Shown here one piece after another: positions 51,708-59,591 of a DNA stretch of 64,000 nt (its first letter is position 1; every line of letters begins with the position of its first letter). The position numbers and the translations under genes were made by a program. Source of the stretch: Candidatus Zhuqueibacterota bacterium (GTDB lineage Bacteria > Zhuqueibacterota > Zhuqueibacteria > Zhuqueibacterales > Zhuqueibacteraceae); the NCBI GenBank assembly GCA_022616415.1, contig JAKEEU010000011.1, forward strand, positions 17,745-81,744, read 5' to 3'. The notes beneath the pieces were generated by a model, which was given only the letters and a program-made list of their open reading frames with translations, ran no database searches and was not told the origin of the DNA.

Positions 51708-52015
51708 CTAAGGATAATCAGGCAAATACTTCACAAATGACAGGGTCGCCTTGACAGCATCATAAATCAACTTGTCCGCTGTCCAAAACTCGCAGCCGCG
51801 CAATTCGGCCAGTGCAATATAAGTAGCGTCATAAACGGCTCGTTGATTGAACTGCTCTGCTATTTCACGGGCACGTTGGCGCACGCCTGGCATGTCTACA
51901 ATGACGACAGGCGCGGCATCCAAAAGAGCGTATGCTTTCAGCGCTTCTGCAATAACCATTTTTCCATCGAAAACTCGTTTACGGCAATACTGGCATCCAC
52001 ACAAAGTTCTGTCAT
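51708..52015 (-). pseudogene. VapC-like PIN-domain toxin, frameshifted
   Basis: The native start is ATG 52015, overlapping the antitoxin stop by 4 bases (MTELCVDASIAV). After 12 codons a missing base near 51980 breaks the frame; the remainder continues one frame over to 51708. It includes the PIN core AVYDATYIALAELRGCEFWT (acidic metal site), then ADKLIYDAVK and FVKYLPDYP. In the correct frame all expected acidic residues exist, so the lesion is recent or a sequencing error. Confidence 0.75.
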
Positions 52016-52284
52016 AGGCGTAACATCCTTTCGTCACGGAGTTGACGAATGTCTTCCGCAGAGTCCACTGCACTGATCGTCTCGGCCGCTCCCTCATCAC
52101 TCATTTTTAAAAAAGCCTCGATTCGTTGGGCATATTCTTTCCGTTCCCGTTCTTCCCTATCCATCTGCGAAAGCAAAAGTTCACTCAACCGTTGCGTGAT
52201 CCGAGCCACAATTCTCATTTGCTCCTGCAACGGGAGTTGAACTGCCAGTTGTTCAATCTGATCTGCAGTTATAGTACTTGCCAT
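52012..52284 (-). CDS. Antitoxin-like partner of the PIN gene
   Basis: 90 residues; AAGGAG seven bases before the ATG. Helical N-terminus (ADQIEQLAVQLPLQEQMRIV), ITQRLSELLL, then a charged region and the ending AEDIRQLRDERMLRL. No classical AbrB/RHH DNA-binding motif seen. It resembles the protein at 61776-62072 in size, layout (Q-I-E/V-E-K-L-A start; I-R-R/Q-L-R-D-E-R-M end) and position before a PIN gene, so the two pairs are paralogous. Confidence 0.7.
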   Translation of the reverse strand: MASTITADQIEQLAVQLPLQEQMRIVARITQRLSELLLSQMDREERERKEYAQRIEAFLKMSDEGAAETISAVDSAEDIRQLRDERMLRL

Positions 52285-52335
52285 CGTTGTTCTCCTTAAA
52301 TAAATTCATGTTACTCGAATTTTGAATCTGTATGC

Positions 52336-54951
52336 TCATCGTTCCCCTCGCCCCATGACAAACCGCGCCGCCGGAGAATCCTTCATCGGCAGACTCGTGC
52401 GGCGAATGCCGTCATACGCATACAACGCGCCAGCCACCGCCGGTGCAGTAGGAACCAAGCCAATCTCGCCGACGCCTTTCGCGCCCCACGGGCCTTCGGG
52501 TTCATATTCTTCGATAAAGATCGTTTCAATCTCCGGCATGTCTTTGGCGCGAATGAGGCCGAGACGGCGGAGTTGGTACGTATCCGGCACGCAATTCGTC
52601 ACCGGCAGATCCTCGGTCAAAGCATAACCAAGTCCCATGTGAATTGAGCCTTCGATTTGGCCTTCGAGCAAAGTCGGATTGATGGCGCGGCCAACATCGT
52701 GCGCGGCGACAAATTTGACCAGCTTGCCGTTGTCGTCGAGAATGGCGACTTGCGTGGCAAATCCAAACGTCATGTGCGTGATCGGCTTTGCCACTTTTGC
52801 TCCGAGCTTCGTCGTGTAATCAATCAACACTTCGCCAAAATATTCTTGGCCGACGAGATCACCGAGGGTCATTCCATTTTGCAAATCAGCCTTCAATTTT
52901 TCGGCGGCGGCTTTCACGGCGTTGCCGCCAAGCACGGTCGCGCGCGAAGCCGTAGTCATGCCGCAATCGAGTGGGCGATGCGTGTCAACTTTCGCCTCGA
53001 AATATTTTGCCGGCAAGCCGGTGGCTTCGCAGGCAAATTGGATAAGCACGGTAAACAAACCCTGCCCCATCTCGGTGTAGCCGGTGTAAATGGTGATGCG
53101 TTCCGGTGATTCAACGCGCAGGCAGGCACGGCCATGCTCCGGCATGCCGTTGCCGATGCCGACGTTTTTAATGCCGCAGGCGATGCCGGCATATTTTGCG
53201 TTGCGATAAATGTCTTTCACTGCCTCAAGAGTTTTGCGGATGCCGACACTTTTCTCCAACACCTGGCCGCTGCACCACGTGTCGCCGGCATCCATGACAT
53301 TGCGATAGCGAATTTCCCAGCCGTCAATGCCCACTTTCTCCGCGAGAATATCGAGCATGCCTTCGATGCCGAACGCCGCTTGATTGGCGCCAAAGCCGCG
53401 CATGGCGCCACATGGGGGATTATTGGTGTAAACGGCGAGCGCTTCGACATCGACGTTTGGCACGCGATACGGGCCGGTGGCATGGCCGGCGGCACGCTCC
53501 AAAACTTTCGCACCGACCGAGGCATACGCGCCTTTGTCGCCGACCATGCGCGCTTTGACGGCGAGTAGATGGCCGTCTTTATCAACGCCGACGGTGTACG
53601 TCATGCGAATCGGATGGCGTTTCGGATGCAGCCGAATGCTCTCGTCGCGCGAGAGCGTGAGCTTCACCGGCTTACCGGTGATCTTCGCGAGCAGCGCGGT
53701 TTGGCCTTGAATGCTGAGATCTTCTTTGCCGCCAAACGCGCCGCCGTTGGAAACCAGCTCGACTTGCACTTGCTCGATTGGCACGCCGAGAATCGAAGCG
53801 ATTTGGCGTTGATCGTCGAACACGCCTTGTCCTTGGCTCAAAACTTTGAGGTAACCATTTTCGGGATAAGCCAAACAACTTTCCGGTTCTAAAAATGCGT
53901 GCTCGATTAATTGCGTTCGAAAAGTTTCTGTCATGACAAAGGCGGCTTCGGCCAAGGCTTTGTCAGCATCGCCGCGTTTGATGACGGAGGTTGAAAGTAG
54001 ATTGGTTTTATGCGTTGCTTCGGGATGAACCAACGGCGCGTCCGGTTTCAGCGCTTCATCTATCGAACTGATCGGTTGCAACACTTCATATTGCACTTCA
54101 ATCAGATCAAGCGCCGCCCGCGCAATTCCTTTGCTCGTCGCCGCAACCGCCGCGAGAATATCGCCGACACAGCGCGTCTCTTCGCCAACGGCAATAAACA
54201 CCGGCCAATCTTTTTCAATCAAACCTTCGTAACGTTTGCCGGGAACATCTTTGGCGGTGATGACGGCTTTAACGCCTTCGAGGCGTTCGGTTTTTGAAGT
54301 GTCAATCGCCAAAACTTTGGCGCGCGGATGAATCGAGAAGAGCACCGCGCCGTGCAGCATTTCAGGCAGTTTTATGTCGTCGATATAGCGCTTGCCACCA
54401 AGCGTAAGATTTTCGCCTTGATAGCGCAACAGACTCGTGCCAACACGACCGCTGTTATCGTGCTCAGGGAGAGGCTCGCCGCGATAGGCTTTGGCGGCAA
54501 GGTCGATGGCGTCAACAATTTTCGTGTAGCCGGTACAACGGCAGATGTGGTTGTTCAATGCGCGTGCAATCTCATCACGCGTCGGAGCGAAGTTGTTTTG
54601 TAAAAGTGCATGCGCGCGCATGGCAATGCCGGGAATGCAAAAGCCGCATTGCAAGCCGCCGGCGTGAACGAAGGATTGCGCCAGCCTTTCGCGCTGAAGC
54701 TCAGGCAACCCTTCGAGGGTTTGCACGCGCTTGCCGGCAATTTTTGCGGCGGGTGTCACGCAGGAGACGACGGCTTTATCATCAACTAAAACTGTGCAGC
54801 AACCGCACGATCCCTGCGGGCTGCAGCCATTTTTAGCGGCGGTGAGATCGAAATGGTCACGTAGAAGATCGAGCAGAGATAGCTCCGGAGCAACGCGGGT
54901 TTCGCGCGGCTCACCGTTGAGGATGAATTGAATCGGTTGATGTTTCTGCAT
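52336..54951 (-). CDS. Xanthine dehydrogenase/aldehyde oxidoreductase-like molybdoenzyme (2Fe-2S plus Mo domains fused)
   Basis: 871 residues from ATG 54951 (GGAG six bases upstream). Two [2Fe-2S] domains come first: NGCSPQGSCGCCTVLVDD with a following C, then LQCGFCIPGIAM and NNHICRCTGY. The molybdopterin domains follow (GAFGGKEDLS, PPCGAMRGFGANQA, GVGEIGLVPTAPAVAGA with the catalytic Glu). There is no FAD domain, as in Mop-type and putative selenium-dependent enzymes. It hydroxylates a purine or an aldehyde. A YgfK-like gene at 59.6-61.5 kb supports a purine role. Confidence 0.88.
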   Translation of the reverse strand: MQKHQPIQFILNGEPRETRVAPELSLLDLLRDHFDLTAAKNGCSPQGSCGCCTVLVDDKAVVSCVTPAAKIAGKRVQTLEGLPELQRERLAQSFVHAGGLQCGFCIPGIAMRAHALLQNNFAPTRDEIARALNNHICRCTGYTKIVDAIDLAAKAYRGEPLPEHDNSGRVGTSLLRYQGENLTLGGKRYIDDIKLPEMLHGAVLFSIHPRAKVLAIDTSKTERLEGVKAVITAKDVPGKRYEGLIEKDWPVFIAVGEETRCVGDILAAVAATSKGIARAALDLIEVQYEVLQPISSIDEALKPDAPLVHPEATHKTNLLSTSVIKRGDADKALAEAAFVMTETFRTQLIEHAFLEPESCLAYPENGYLKVLSQGQGVFDDQRQIASILGVPIEQVQVELVSNGGAFGGKEDLSIQGQTALLAKITGKPVKLTLSRDESIRLHPKRHPIRMTYTVGVDKDGHLLAVKARMVGDKGAYASVGAKVLERAAGHATGPYRVPNVDVEALAVYTNNPPCGAMRGFGANQAAFGIEGMLDILAEKVGIDGWEIRYRNVMDAGDTWCSGQVLEKSVGIRKTLEAVKDIYRNAKYAGIACGIKNVGIGNGMPEHGRACLRVESPERITIYTGYTEMGQGLFTVLIQFACEATGLPAKYFEAKVDTHRPLDCGMTTASRATVLGGNAVKAAAEKLKADLQNGMTLGDLVGQEYFGEVLIDYTTKLGAKVAKPITHMTFGFATQVAILDDNGKLVKFVAAHDVGRAINPTLLEGQIEGSIHMGLGYALTEDLPVTNCVPDTYQLRRLGLIRAKDMPEIETIFIEEYEPEGPWGAKGVGEIGLVPTAPAVAGALYAYDGIRRTSLPMKDSPAARFVMGRGER

Positions 54952-55087
54952 GACGCGCTCCATGATTGGCAAAGTGCAAATGGAGAGAGGGGATTTATTT
55001 TTTTTCGGCTACCGGAGAATCCTTATGAGCGTAGCCCGGCTATCGGGAATAATCTACAGAAAAAATTCTTTGAAAACAAGCTGGAAG

Positions 55088-55324
55088 TTATGATTGGGCA
55101 GTGGGTGAAGAAACTTGCAAGAGACGGGAAATGAATCTCGGTGAAATCCGATAACCGGTTTCTTCGTAGACTTCGCGTAAAACTGCTTCATCCGGACGCT
55201 CATTTGGTTGGATCGTGCCAGCCGGCACTTGAATGCCCGCTTTAGGAAAATCAGCATGGCGAAAGACCAGCAGACGATGGCCGTGCGTGATGTAGGCGAA
55301 GACTTTGTGTTTCAGGATCGGCAT
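55088..55324 (-). CDS. Nudix hydrolase, C-terminus truncated
   Basis: 78 residues from ATG 55324. The complete Nudix box is readable: GTIQPNERPDEAVLREVYEE then TGY (G-x5-E-x7-R-E-V-x-E-E-x-G-Y), after the N-terminal strands KVFAYITHGHRLLVFRH. The family normally needs about 130 residues. Here it stops about 20 residues after the box, so the last strands and helix are missing. The sequence beyond the stop carries short direct and inverted repeats (55007-55049). Probably a pseudogene, or a minimal domain. Confidence 0.6.
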   Translation of the reverse strand: MPILKHKVFAYITHGHRLLVFRHADFPKAGIQVPAGTIQPNERPDEAVLREVYEETGYRISPRFISRLLQVSSPTAQS

Positions 55325-55417
55325 CAATTCCTGCCTTGTGATGAATCCGCACGGCGCCGATAAATTATCTGATCATCTTGCATCAACAAATCGCTATCCA
55401 AGTTGTCTCCTGAGGAA

Positions 55418-56059
55418 TTACTTCTCCGCATCATCTTCAGTCGTTTTCGTTTCTGCACTGAGGTCTTTCTCTTTCATCTTTTGCACAACGAGATCAACAA
55501 TGCCGTTCGTGATTTTTTCGGCCTGAGCTTTGTTTTGGTCCATGGATGGATTGAAGACGGTCAGGTATTCTCCAACCTCTTTGGCGATCATATTTTCAAC
55601 GGCAGCGGCAAAGTGCAGAAAGGCGGCTTTATGGTTGTCGCCATGTTTTTCATAATCGCCGCATCTTTGAAAGAACTGCCATCCCTCCACTTTCAATAAT
55701 TCCGACGCGCGTCGCTTCTCCCGCCAGATTTCGCCATAGTTGGCAACTCCCTCCCATGCCGCACAACCCGCGACAATGGCTCCGATGACGACAGTTGCAG
55801 CACCACCATACGTATCGAAAAAAGTGAATTTTTCCAAAGCCGATAAAACCGGAATCAGCACGCCACCGATAATAATGATGGCGCGAAGCAAGAAATACTT
55901 TTTGCGTGCTTCAAGGGACCGATTGTGCCACCACATCACCATTTTCAGCCAGCGGTTTTTGATAAAATCACTGTATTCGGTCAGGTTCTTCAGCCCATCG
56001 ATAAATTTCTGGAGTTCATCAGAATCGACTAAGGAGTCTTTGATATTCTTAGTTGACAT
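55418..56059 (-). CDS. DUF4231/SLATT-like two-helix membrane protein
   Basis: 213 residues from ATG 56059 (AAGGAGATTTCC). A helical N-terminus, then W-x-R-S-L-E-A-R-K-K-Y-F-L-L-R and two membrane helices (AIIIIGGVLIPVLSAL; ATVVIGAIVAGCAAW). EIWREKRRASELLKVEGWQF is the usual post-membrane segment of DUF4231. The C-terminus is soluble and acidic. SLATT-like proteins are proposed membrane effectors in nucleotide-signalled conflict systems. No cyclase or sensor is adjacent, so the role is open. Confidence 0.7.
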   Translation of the reverse strand: MSTKNIKDSLVDSDELQKFIDGLKNLTEYSDFIKNRWLKMVMWWHNRSLEARKKYFLLRAIIIIGGVLIPVLSALEKFTFFDTYGGAATVVIGAIVAGCAAWEGVANYGEIWREKRRASELLKVEGWQFFQRCGDYEKHGDNHKAAFLHFAAAVENMIAKEVGEYLTVFNPSMDQNKAQAEKITNGIVDLVVQKMKEKDLSAETKTTEDDAEK

Positions 56060-56164
56060 GGAAATCTCCTTTTTTAAAATCCATTCCGATTTGTGCCAAG
56101 CTTCACTGAAAGCTACCGCCAAGCGGTTTCGTTCATTAAAGCAAGAAAAAAATAAGGAAAAACT

Positions 56165-56293
56165 ATGGCCAAATTTCTTCGCAAGCTACTCACGTGGCTG
56201 CTCGAGGGGGAACCAACAGAAGATTCTCGACATCTTCGGGAACTGCCACTCACGCGATCACTTGTGGCCACAATTCAATCGGAGGTTCAGTAA
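56165..56293 (+). CDS. Possible 42-residue small protein
   Basis: ATG 56165 with AAGGA six bases upstream. Begins MAKFLRKLLTWLLEGEP, an amphipathic, positively charged helix, then a polar tail. It lies alone on plus in the gap between two minus genes. No homologue recognised; it could be chance. Confidence 0.3.
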   Translation: MAKFLRKLLTWLLEGEPTEDSRHLRELPLTRSLVATIQSEVQ

Positions 56294-56332
56294 TAAGCGC
56301 ATTAGATATACGGATGGTTTTCAGATCACTTT

Positions 56333-58702
56333 TTATCGAACCAGCAAGAGCTTTTTCGTCGCCGAAAACGTCGCGCCGGACAAGCGATAAAAATAAACGC
56401 CACTGGCAAAACCGCTTGCATCCCAAATGATGTTATACGTCCCTGGCATTTTCACTTCATCAACGAGCGTCGCCACTTCTCGCCCTTGTACGTCATAAAG
56501 TTTCAACGAGACGTGCTCGCCATGTGGTACACGAAAAACGATGTGCGTCGTGGGATTTCCCGTAGAGCGGGATTTCGCTGCGCTCAAGACCGGATTCGGA
56601 AAATTCTGCGCGAGATGCCACGACTGGGGCACGATTTCATTCGTCGCAACGGCCGTGATGATTTGCCGCAGAGAATTTTCAATGCGCAGCTTGCCGAATC
56701 CCCAAGTCGTATTCGGAACGGCGCCGGTAAAGCCATCCGAGATCGCGCCGGCGCGCAGCAACGCGCGGACTTTGCCATGTGACAGCGTTGGATCAGCCTG
56801 GAGAATGAGAGCTACTGCACCGGCAACGTGCGGTCCGGCTGAGCTGGTTCCGCCAAACGCGACGTACCGATCATTGCGGCCAATGCTGAAAACCGTGCTC
56901 CCGGGCGAAGCGACATCTACTTGACGCCGATTATCGATTCGCAGGCCGCGCCCGCTGAATCCGTTGATATTGGTGTCAATGGATTTGTTCCGATATGCCG
57001 CAACGCCAATGGCGCTATCCGCTGTAGCCGGCCACGTTACCGTGTTGCTTTCACTCGGCGGATTCCATTGTGCCAGTCCGATCCAGTTGAAACCATTATC
57101 GCCGAGCATCCCTTCAACCTGCTTCTGGGCCGAGGTCTTATTGATGATTCGCAGATTATACGTCGCCCCTCCACTCGCCGCGATATAAACAATCAACATC
57201 ACCGTACCGCGCGATGAGATACTTTTATTGGAATAAACCGCTTTGCCGCCAATGGTAATCGTCGAGCCGTTCGCCGGCAGCGTTACAAAGCTTCCGGCGT
57301 CGATCTGAAATTTCACGACGACATCATTCATATTGCCTTGCCAGCGCAACGAAGGCCAAACTTCGGAAGAGCCGCCTTCGGTAAAAGTTATCGTGGTCGA
57401 ATCATTGGCATTTACCACTGACGTCTTTTGCATAGCGCCGCCCGTGAGGTTCCCCGCCGGTGTCACTTGAACGATACCTTTGGCTGCCATCTCGTTAATC
57501 ATGGTCTCCTCATTGGAGGAGCCGTCGAGATATTCCCACACCCACTCGCCGTCTTCATACAACATGATGTCAGCGCCCTCGGCTTCCGCCCACGCCATCA
57601 TGCCGGGAAGCGTCGTGAAAAATCGCGGCGAATTATTGTAACTGATCGAGCCGAAAATCATCTCGGCGTCCGGCGCAATGCCGGCGAGGCGGTGAACTCC
57701 GGCCACGCCGCCAATCGCGATGCCGGCAACGGAAGTTCCATGTCCGCCGAACGGGCCGTTATCCGGGCTGGCATTGATGAGATCAACGCCACGCCGCCGC
57801 ACGGTTCCATCAACTTCCAAAATCGCGCGAATCTTGCTTGTCTTCAATCCAACGAGGCGCTCACCGGTGTTCAGCCGGTTGTCATGGTTCGTGTCGAGCG
57901 CGATGAACCATTGCTCGCCATAAGTTGGCGAGGCTTCCGTAAATCCGGCGGCAAGGCCCAAATCGCGCGCGTTATTATTGTTCACGTCATTGTAAAGAAA
58001 GTCGAGATCGGCATCGTACACGCCGGCCGTGTTGCCGGAATAGGGAACCTCTTTGTAGCGCAAAATCTCGCCGCTATTAACCGAGCCATTGCGGTTTTTA
58101 TCAACGGCATCGACACCAGGATCGAAATTCAAGTTGCCGTTGACGTCAATCCAATTCACCGTGTCACCGTCGGCGAACCACAGCATGGGATGGAAAAAAT
58201 CCGCGCCGGTGTCGAAATCCGCGATGAGCACGCCTTTGCCGGTGAGTGAACGCCCCTGCTTATCCTTCAATTTCCATGCGGCCTCGGCTTGAATCTGCGG
58301 CCGGCTTACATCCAGCGGCGGCACTCGCACCGGTCGCCAACACGGTTGAATTGAAGCAATCTCCGGTATTTGCTCAAGCGCCGGAAGAAGATCGTGGCTC
58401 AACTCCACTGGAAATACGGTTGTCGATCCCAAACGTTTGCCATTGTGGCGGTGAAACTTGCCACCGAGTTGTTCGATCTTGTTGAGAAGTTGATTCGAGG
58501 GCGGATGATGAAAGCGGATGGTGGCCGGCAAGGCCGTCGCGGATTGCTTGGCCAGTGAAGCATTCTCGTGCAAAAAATGGAAGCGAAAATCGAGGGGAGA
58601 AATTTGCGAAGTTGATTGCGCGAAAACACAAATTGCGCACAGCGATGAAGCGAGCGCCAATAAAGATATCTGGAGATTTCGCTGTAAGATAGGGGTCTTC
58701 AT
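56333..58702 (-). CDS. Secreted subtilisin-like (S8) protease with T9SS sorting domain
   Basis: 789 residues. Signal peptide (LQISLLALASSLCAICVFAQ), inhibitor-like propeptide to about 130, then the catalytic domain: Asp in LIADFDTGADFFHP, His in GGHGTSVAGIA, Ser in GGTSSAGPHVAGA. A long insert carries Ca-binding-like NxNxD stretches (DVNGNLNFDPGVDAVDKNRN). The last 90 residues are a type A sorting domain (WHLAQNFPNPV ... GVYFYRLSG), implying export through a type IX-like system and surface attachment or release. Monocistronic. Confidence 0.9.
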   Translation of the reverse strand: MKTPILQRNLQISLLALASSLCAICVFAQSTSQISPLDFRFHFLHENASLAKQSATALPATIRFHHPPSNQLLNKIEQLGGKFHRHNGKRLGSTTVFPVELSHDLLPALEQIPEIASIQPCWRPVRVPPLDVSRPQIQAEAAWKLKDKQGRSLTGKGVLIADFDTGADFFHPMLWFADGDTVNWIDVNGNLNFDPGVDAVDKNRNGSVNSGEILRYKEVPYSGNTAGVYDADLDFLYNDVNNNNARDLGLAAGFTEASPTYGEQWFIALDTNHDNRLNTGERLVGLKTSKIRAILEVDGTVRRRGVDLINASPDNGPFGGHGTSVAGIAIGGVAGVHRLAGIAPDAEMIFGSISYNNSPRFFTTLPGMMAWAEAEGADIMLYEDGEWVWEYLDGSSNEETMINEMAAKGIVQVTPAGNLTGGAMQKTSVVNANDSTTITFTEGGSSEVWPSLRWQGNMNDVVVKFQIDAGSFVTLPANGSTITIGGKAVYSNKSISSRGTVMLIVYIAASGGATYNLRIINKTSAQKQVEGMLGDNGFNWIGLAQWNPPSESNTVTWPATADSAIGVAAYRNKSIDTNINGFSGRGLRIDNRRQVDVASPGSTVFSIGRNDRYVAFGGTSSAGPHVAGAVALILQADPTLSHGKVRALLRAGAISDGFTGAVPNTTWGFGKLRIENSLRQIITAVATNEIVPQSWHLAQNFPNPVLSAAKSRSTGNPTTHIVFRVPHGEHVSLKLYDVQGREVATLVDEVKMPGTYNIIWDASGFASGVYFYRLSGATFSATKKLLLVR

Positions 58703-58751
58703 AGGTTTGCTTTCAAAACAGTGTGATTTTTCAAAGCAAGAAGTTCCAACA

Positions 58752-58784
58752 AAAAAAGCCCCGCTGCGGAAACGGAGCCTTTGT
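58752..58784 (-). terminator. Terminator after the 58.8-59.5 kb gene pair
   Basis: In minus orientation the stem GGCTCCG pairs with CGGGGCT-type sequence and ends in seven Ts (58757-58751). One wobble and an inner GCTGCGG/CCG stem. Confidence 0.6.
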
Positions 58785-58817
58785 TTGCATCAAAAAATGT
58801 TCTTTCTCACCCGCTGG

Positions 58818-59207
58818 TTATACGCGCAAAGATTCTGCTGCCATTGATTTCCCTGCGGGCGTTGCCCCACGGGCCTGAGCTTCGAGATGGGCATAATATT
58901 TCTCCCACACCCATTGCACGATTTCGTCAAGCCTAACATTTTTGACACGAGGATCGCAAATCGGCGTGACATTCTCGTAATCCTCCACCACTTCCACGGA
59001 AAACTTTTTCGCGATTGGCTTTTCTTTAAGGCCCTTGAGAATTCGGCGGTAAAGGCCGGGAAAATGTAAGCACATGTAGCCGACAATTTTCCTGCTTCGT
59101 TTGTCACGCCCGATTTCAAGTCCCGGTTGCTCCTCGTCATTAAACACTATTCGTTTGGATGGGCCGAATATGAATTCAACCACCCCACCTGCTATTCTTA
59201 TTTCCAT
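58818..59207 (-). CDS. Unrecognised protein, second gene of pair
   Basis: 129 residues from ATG 59207 (MEIRIAGGVVEFIFG); further in-frame starts lie upstream. A beta-rich N-half (IVFNDEEQPGLEIGRDKRSR) is followed by helices (FPGLYRRILKGLKEKPIAKK; LDEIVQWVWEKYYAHLEAQA). No known family or motif. It overlaps the preceding gene by about 30 bases, so the two are probably translationally coupled. Followed by a terminator. Confidence 0.55.
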   Translation of the reverse strand: MEIRIAGGVVEFIFGPSKRIVFNDEEQPGLEIGRDKRSRKIVGYMCLHFPGLYRRILKGLKEKPIAKKFSVEVVEDYENVTPICDPRVKNVRLDEIVQWVWEKYYAHLEAQARGATPAGKSMAAESLRV

Positions 59208-59505
59208 TTTTTCCATAAAAAGATTTGTAGAAAACATGGACGTTCCGAAACTCAGGATCTGATGTCACTAAATCCGGATTATTCAAAATGTACGGAATAT
59301 CATTTTTATGCTTCACCGCAATTGGATGCTTCTCGATGTGCTCAAGCTTTTGAACGGCGACATGAGTCTGATACCCCAACGGTGTCAAAATAGAGTACAG
59401 AATCTCATTTGCCTGACCATTGTAATCAATAAAGATTTCACCGGCCCTTGAGAAATCCCGCGCTGCCAAAGCTTGCTCACGATTCAGCGGTACCCATTGT
59501 TCCAC
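59176..59505 (-). CDS. Small protein, BECR-nuclease-like segment possible
   Basis: 109 residues from GTG 59505 (GGAGG six bases upstream). The region EHIEKHPIAVKHKNDIPYIL, NNPDLV and FRNVHVFYKSFY has the His-containing helix and strand order seen in barnase/colicin E5/RelE-like (BECR) and PBECR nuclease folds. This is a resemblance only. With the overlapping second gene it forms a two-gene unit like a toxin-antitoxin pair. Confidence 0.45.
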   Translation of the reverse strand: MEQWVPLNREQALAARDFSRAGEIFIDYNGQANEILYSILTPLGYQTHVAVQKLEHIEKHPIAVKHKNDIPYILNNPDLVTSDPEFRNVHVFYKSFYGKNGNKNSRWGG

Positions 59506-59591
59506 ATCCAGCCTCCCGGCTCAGATTACCGATATTCACAGCCGCTTTTGCAAATTATTTTAACCAAAATTCTTTTGAAAAGCAAGCGAAT

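Noticed and set aside
57428..58249. 273-codon plus-strand frame
   Set aside because: Antisense to the subtilase catalytic domain.
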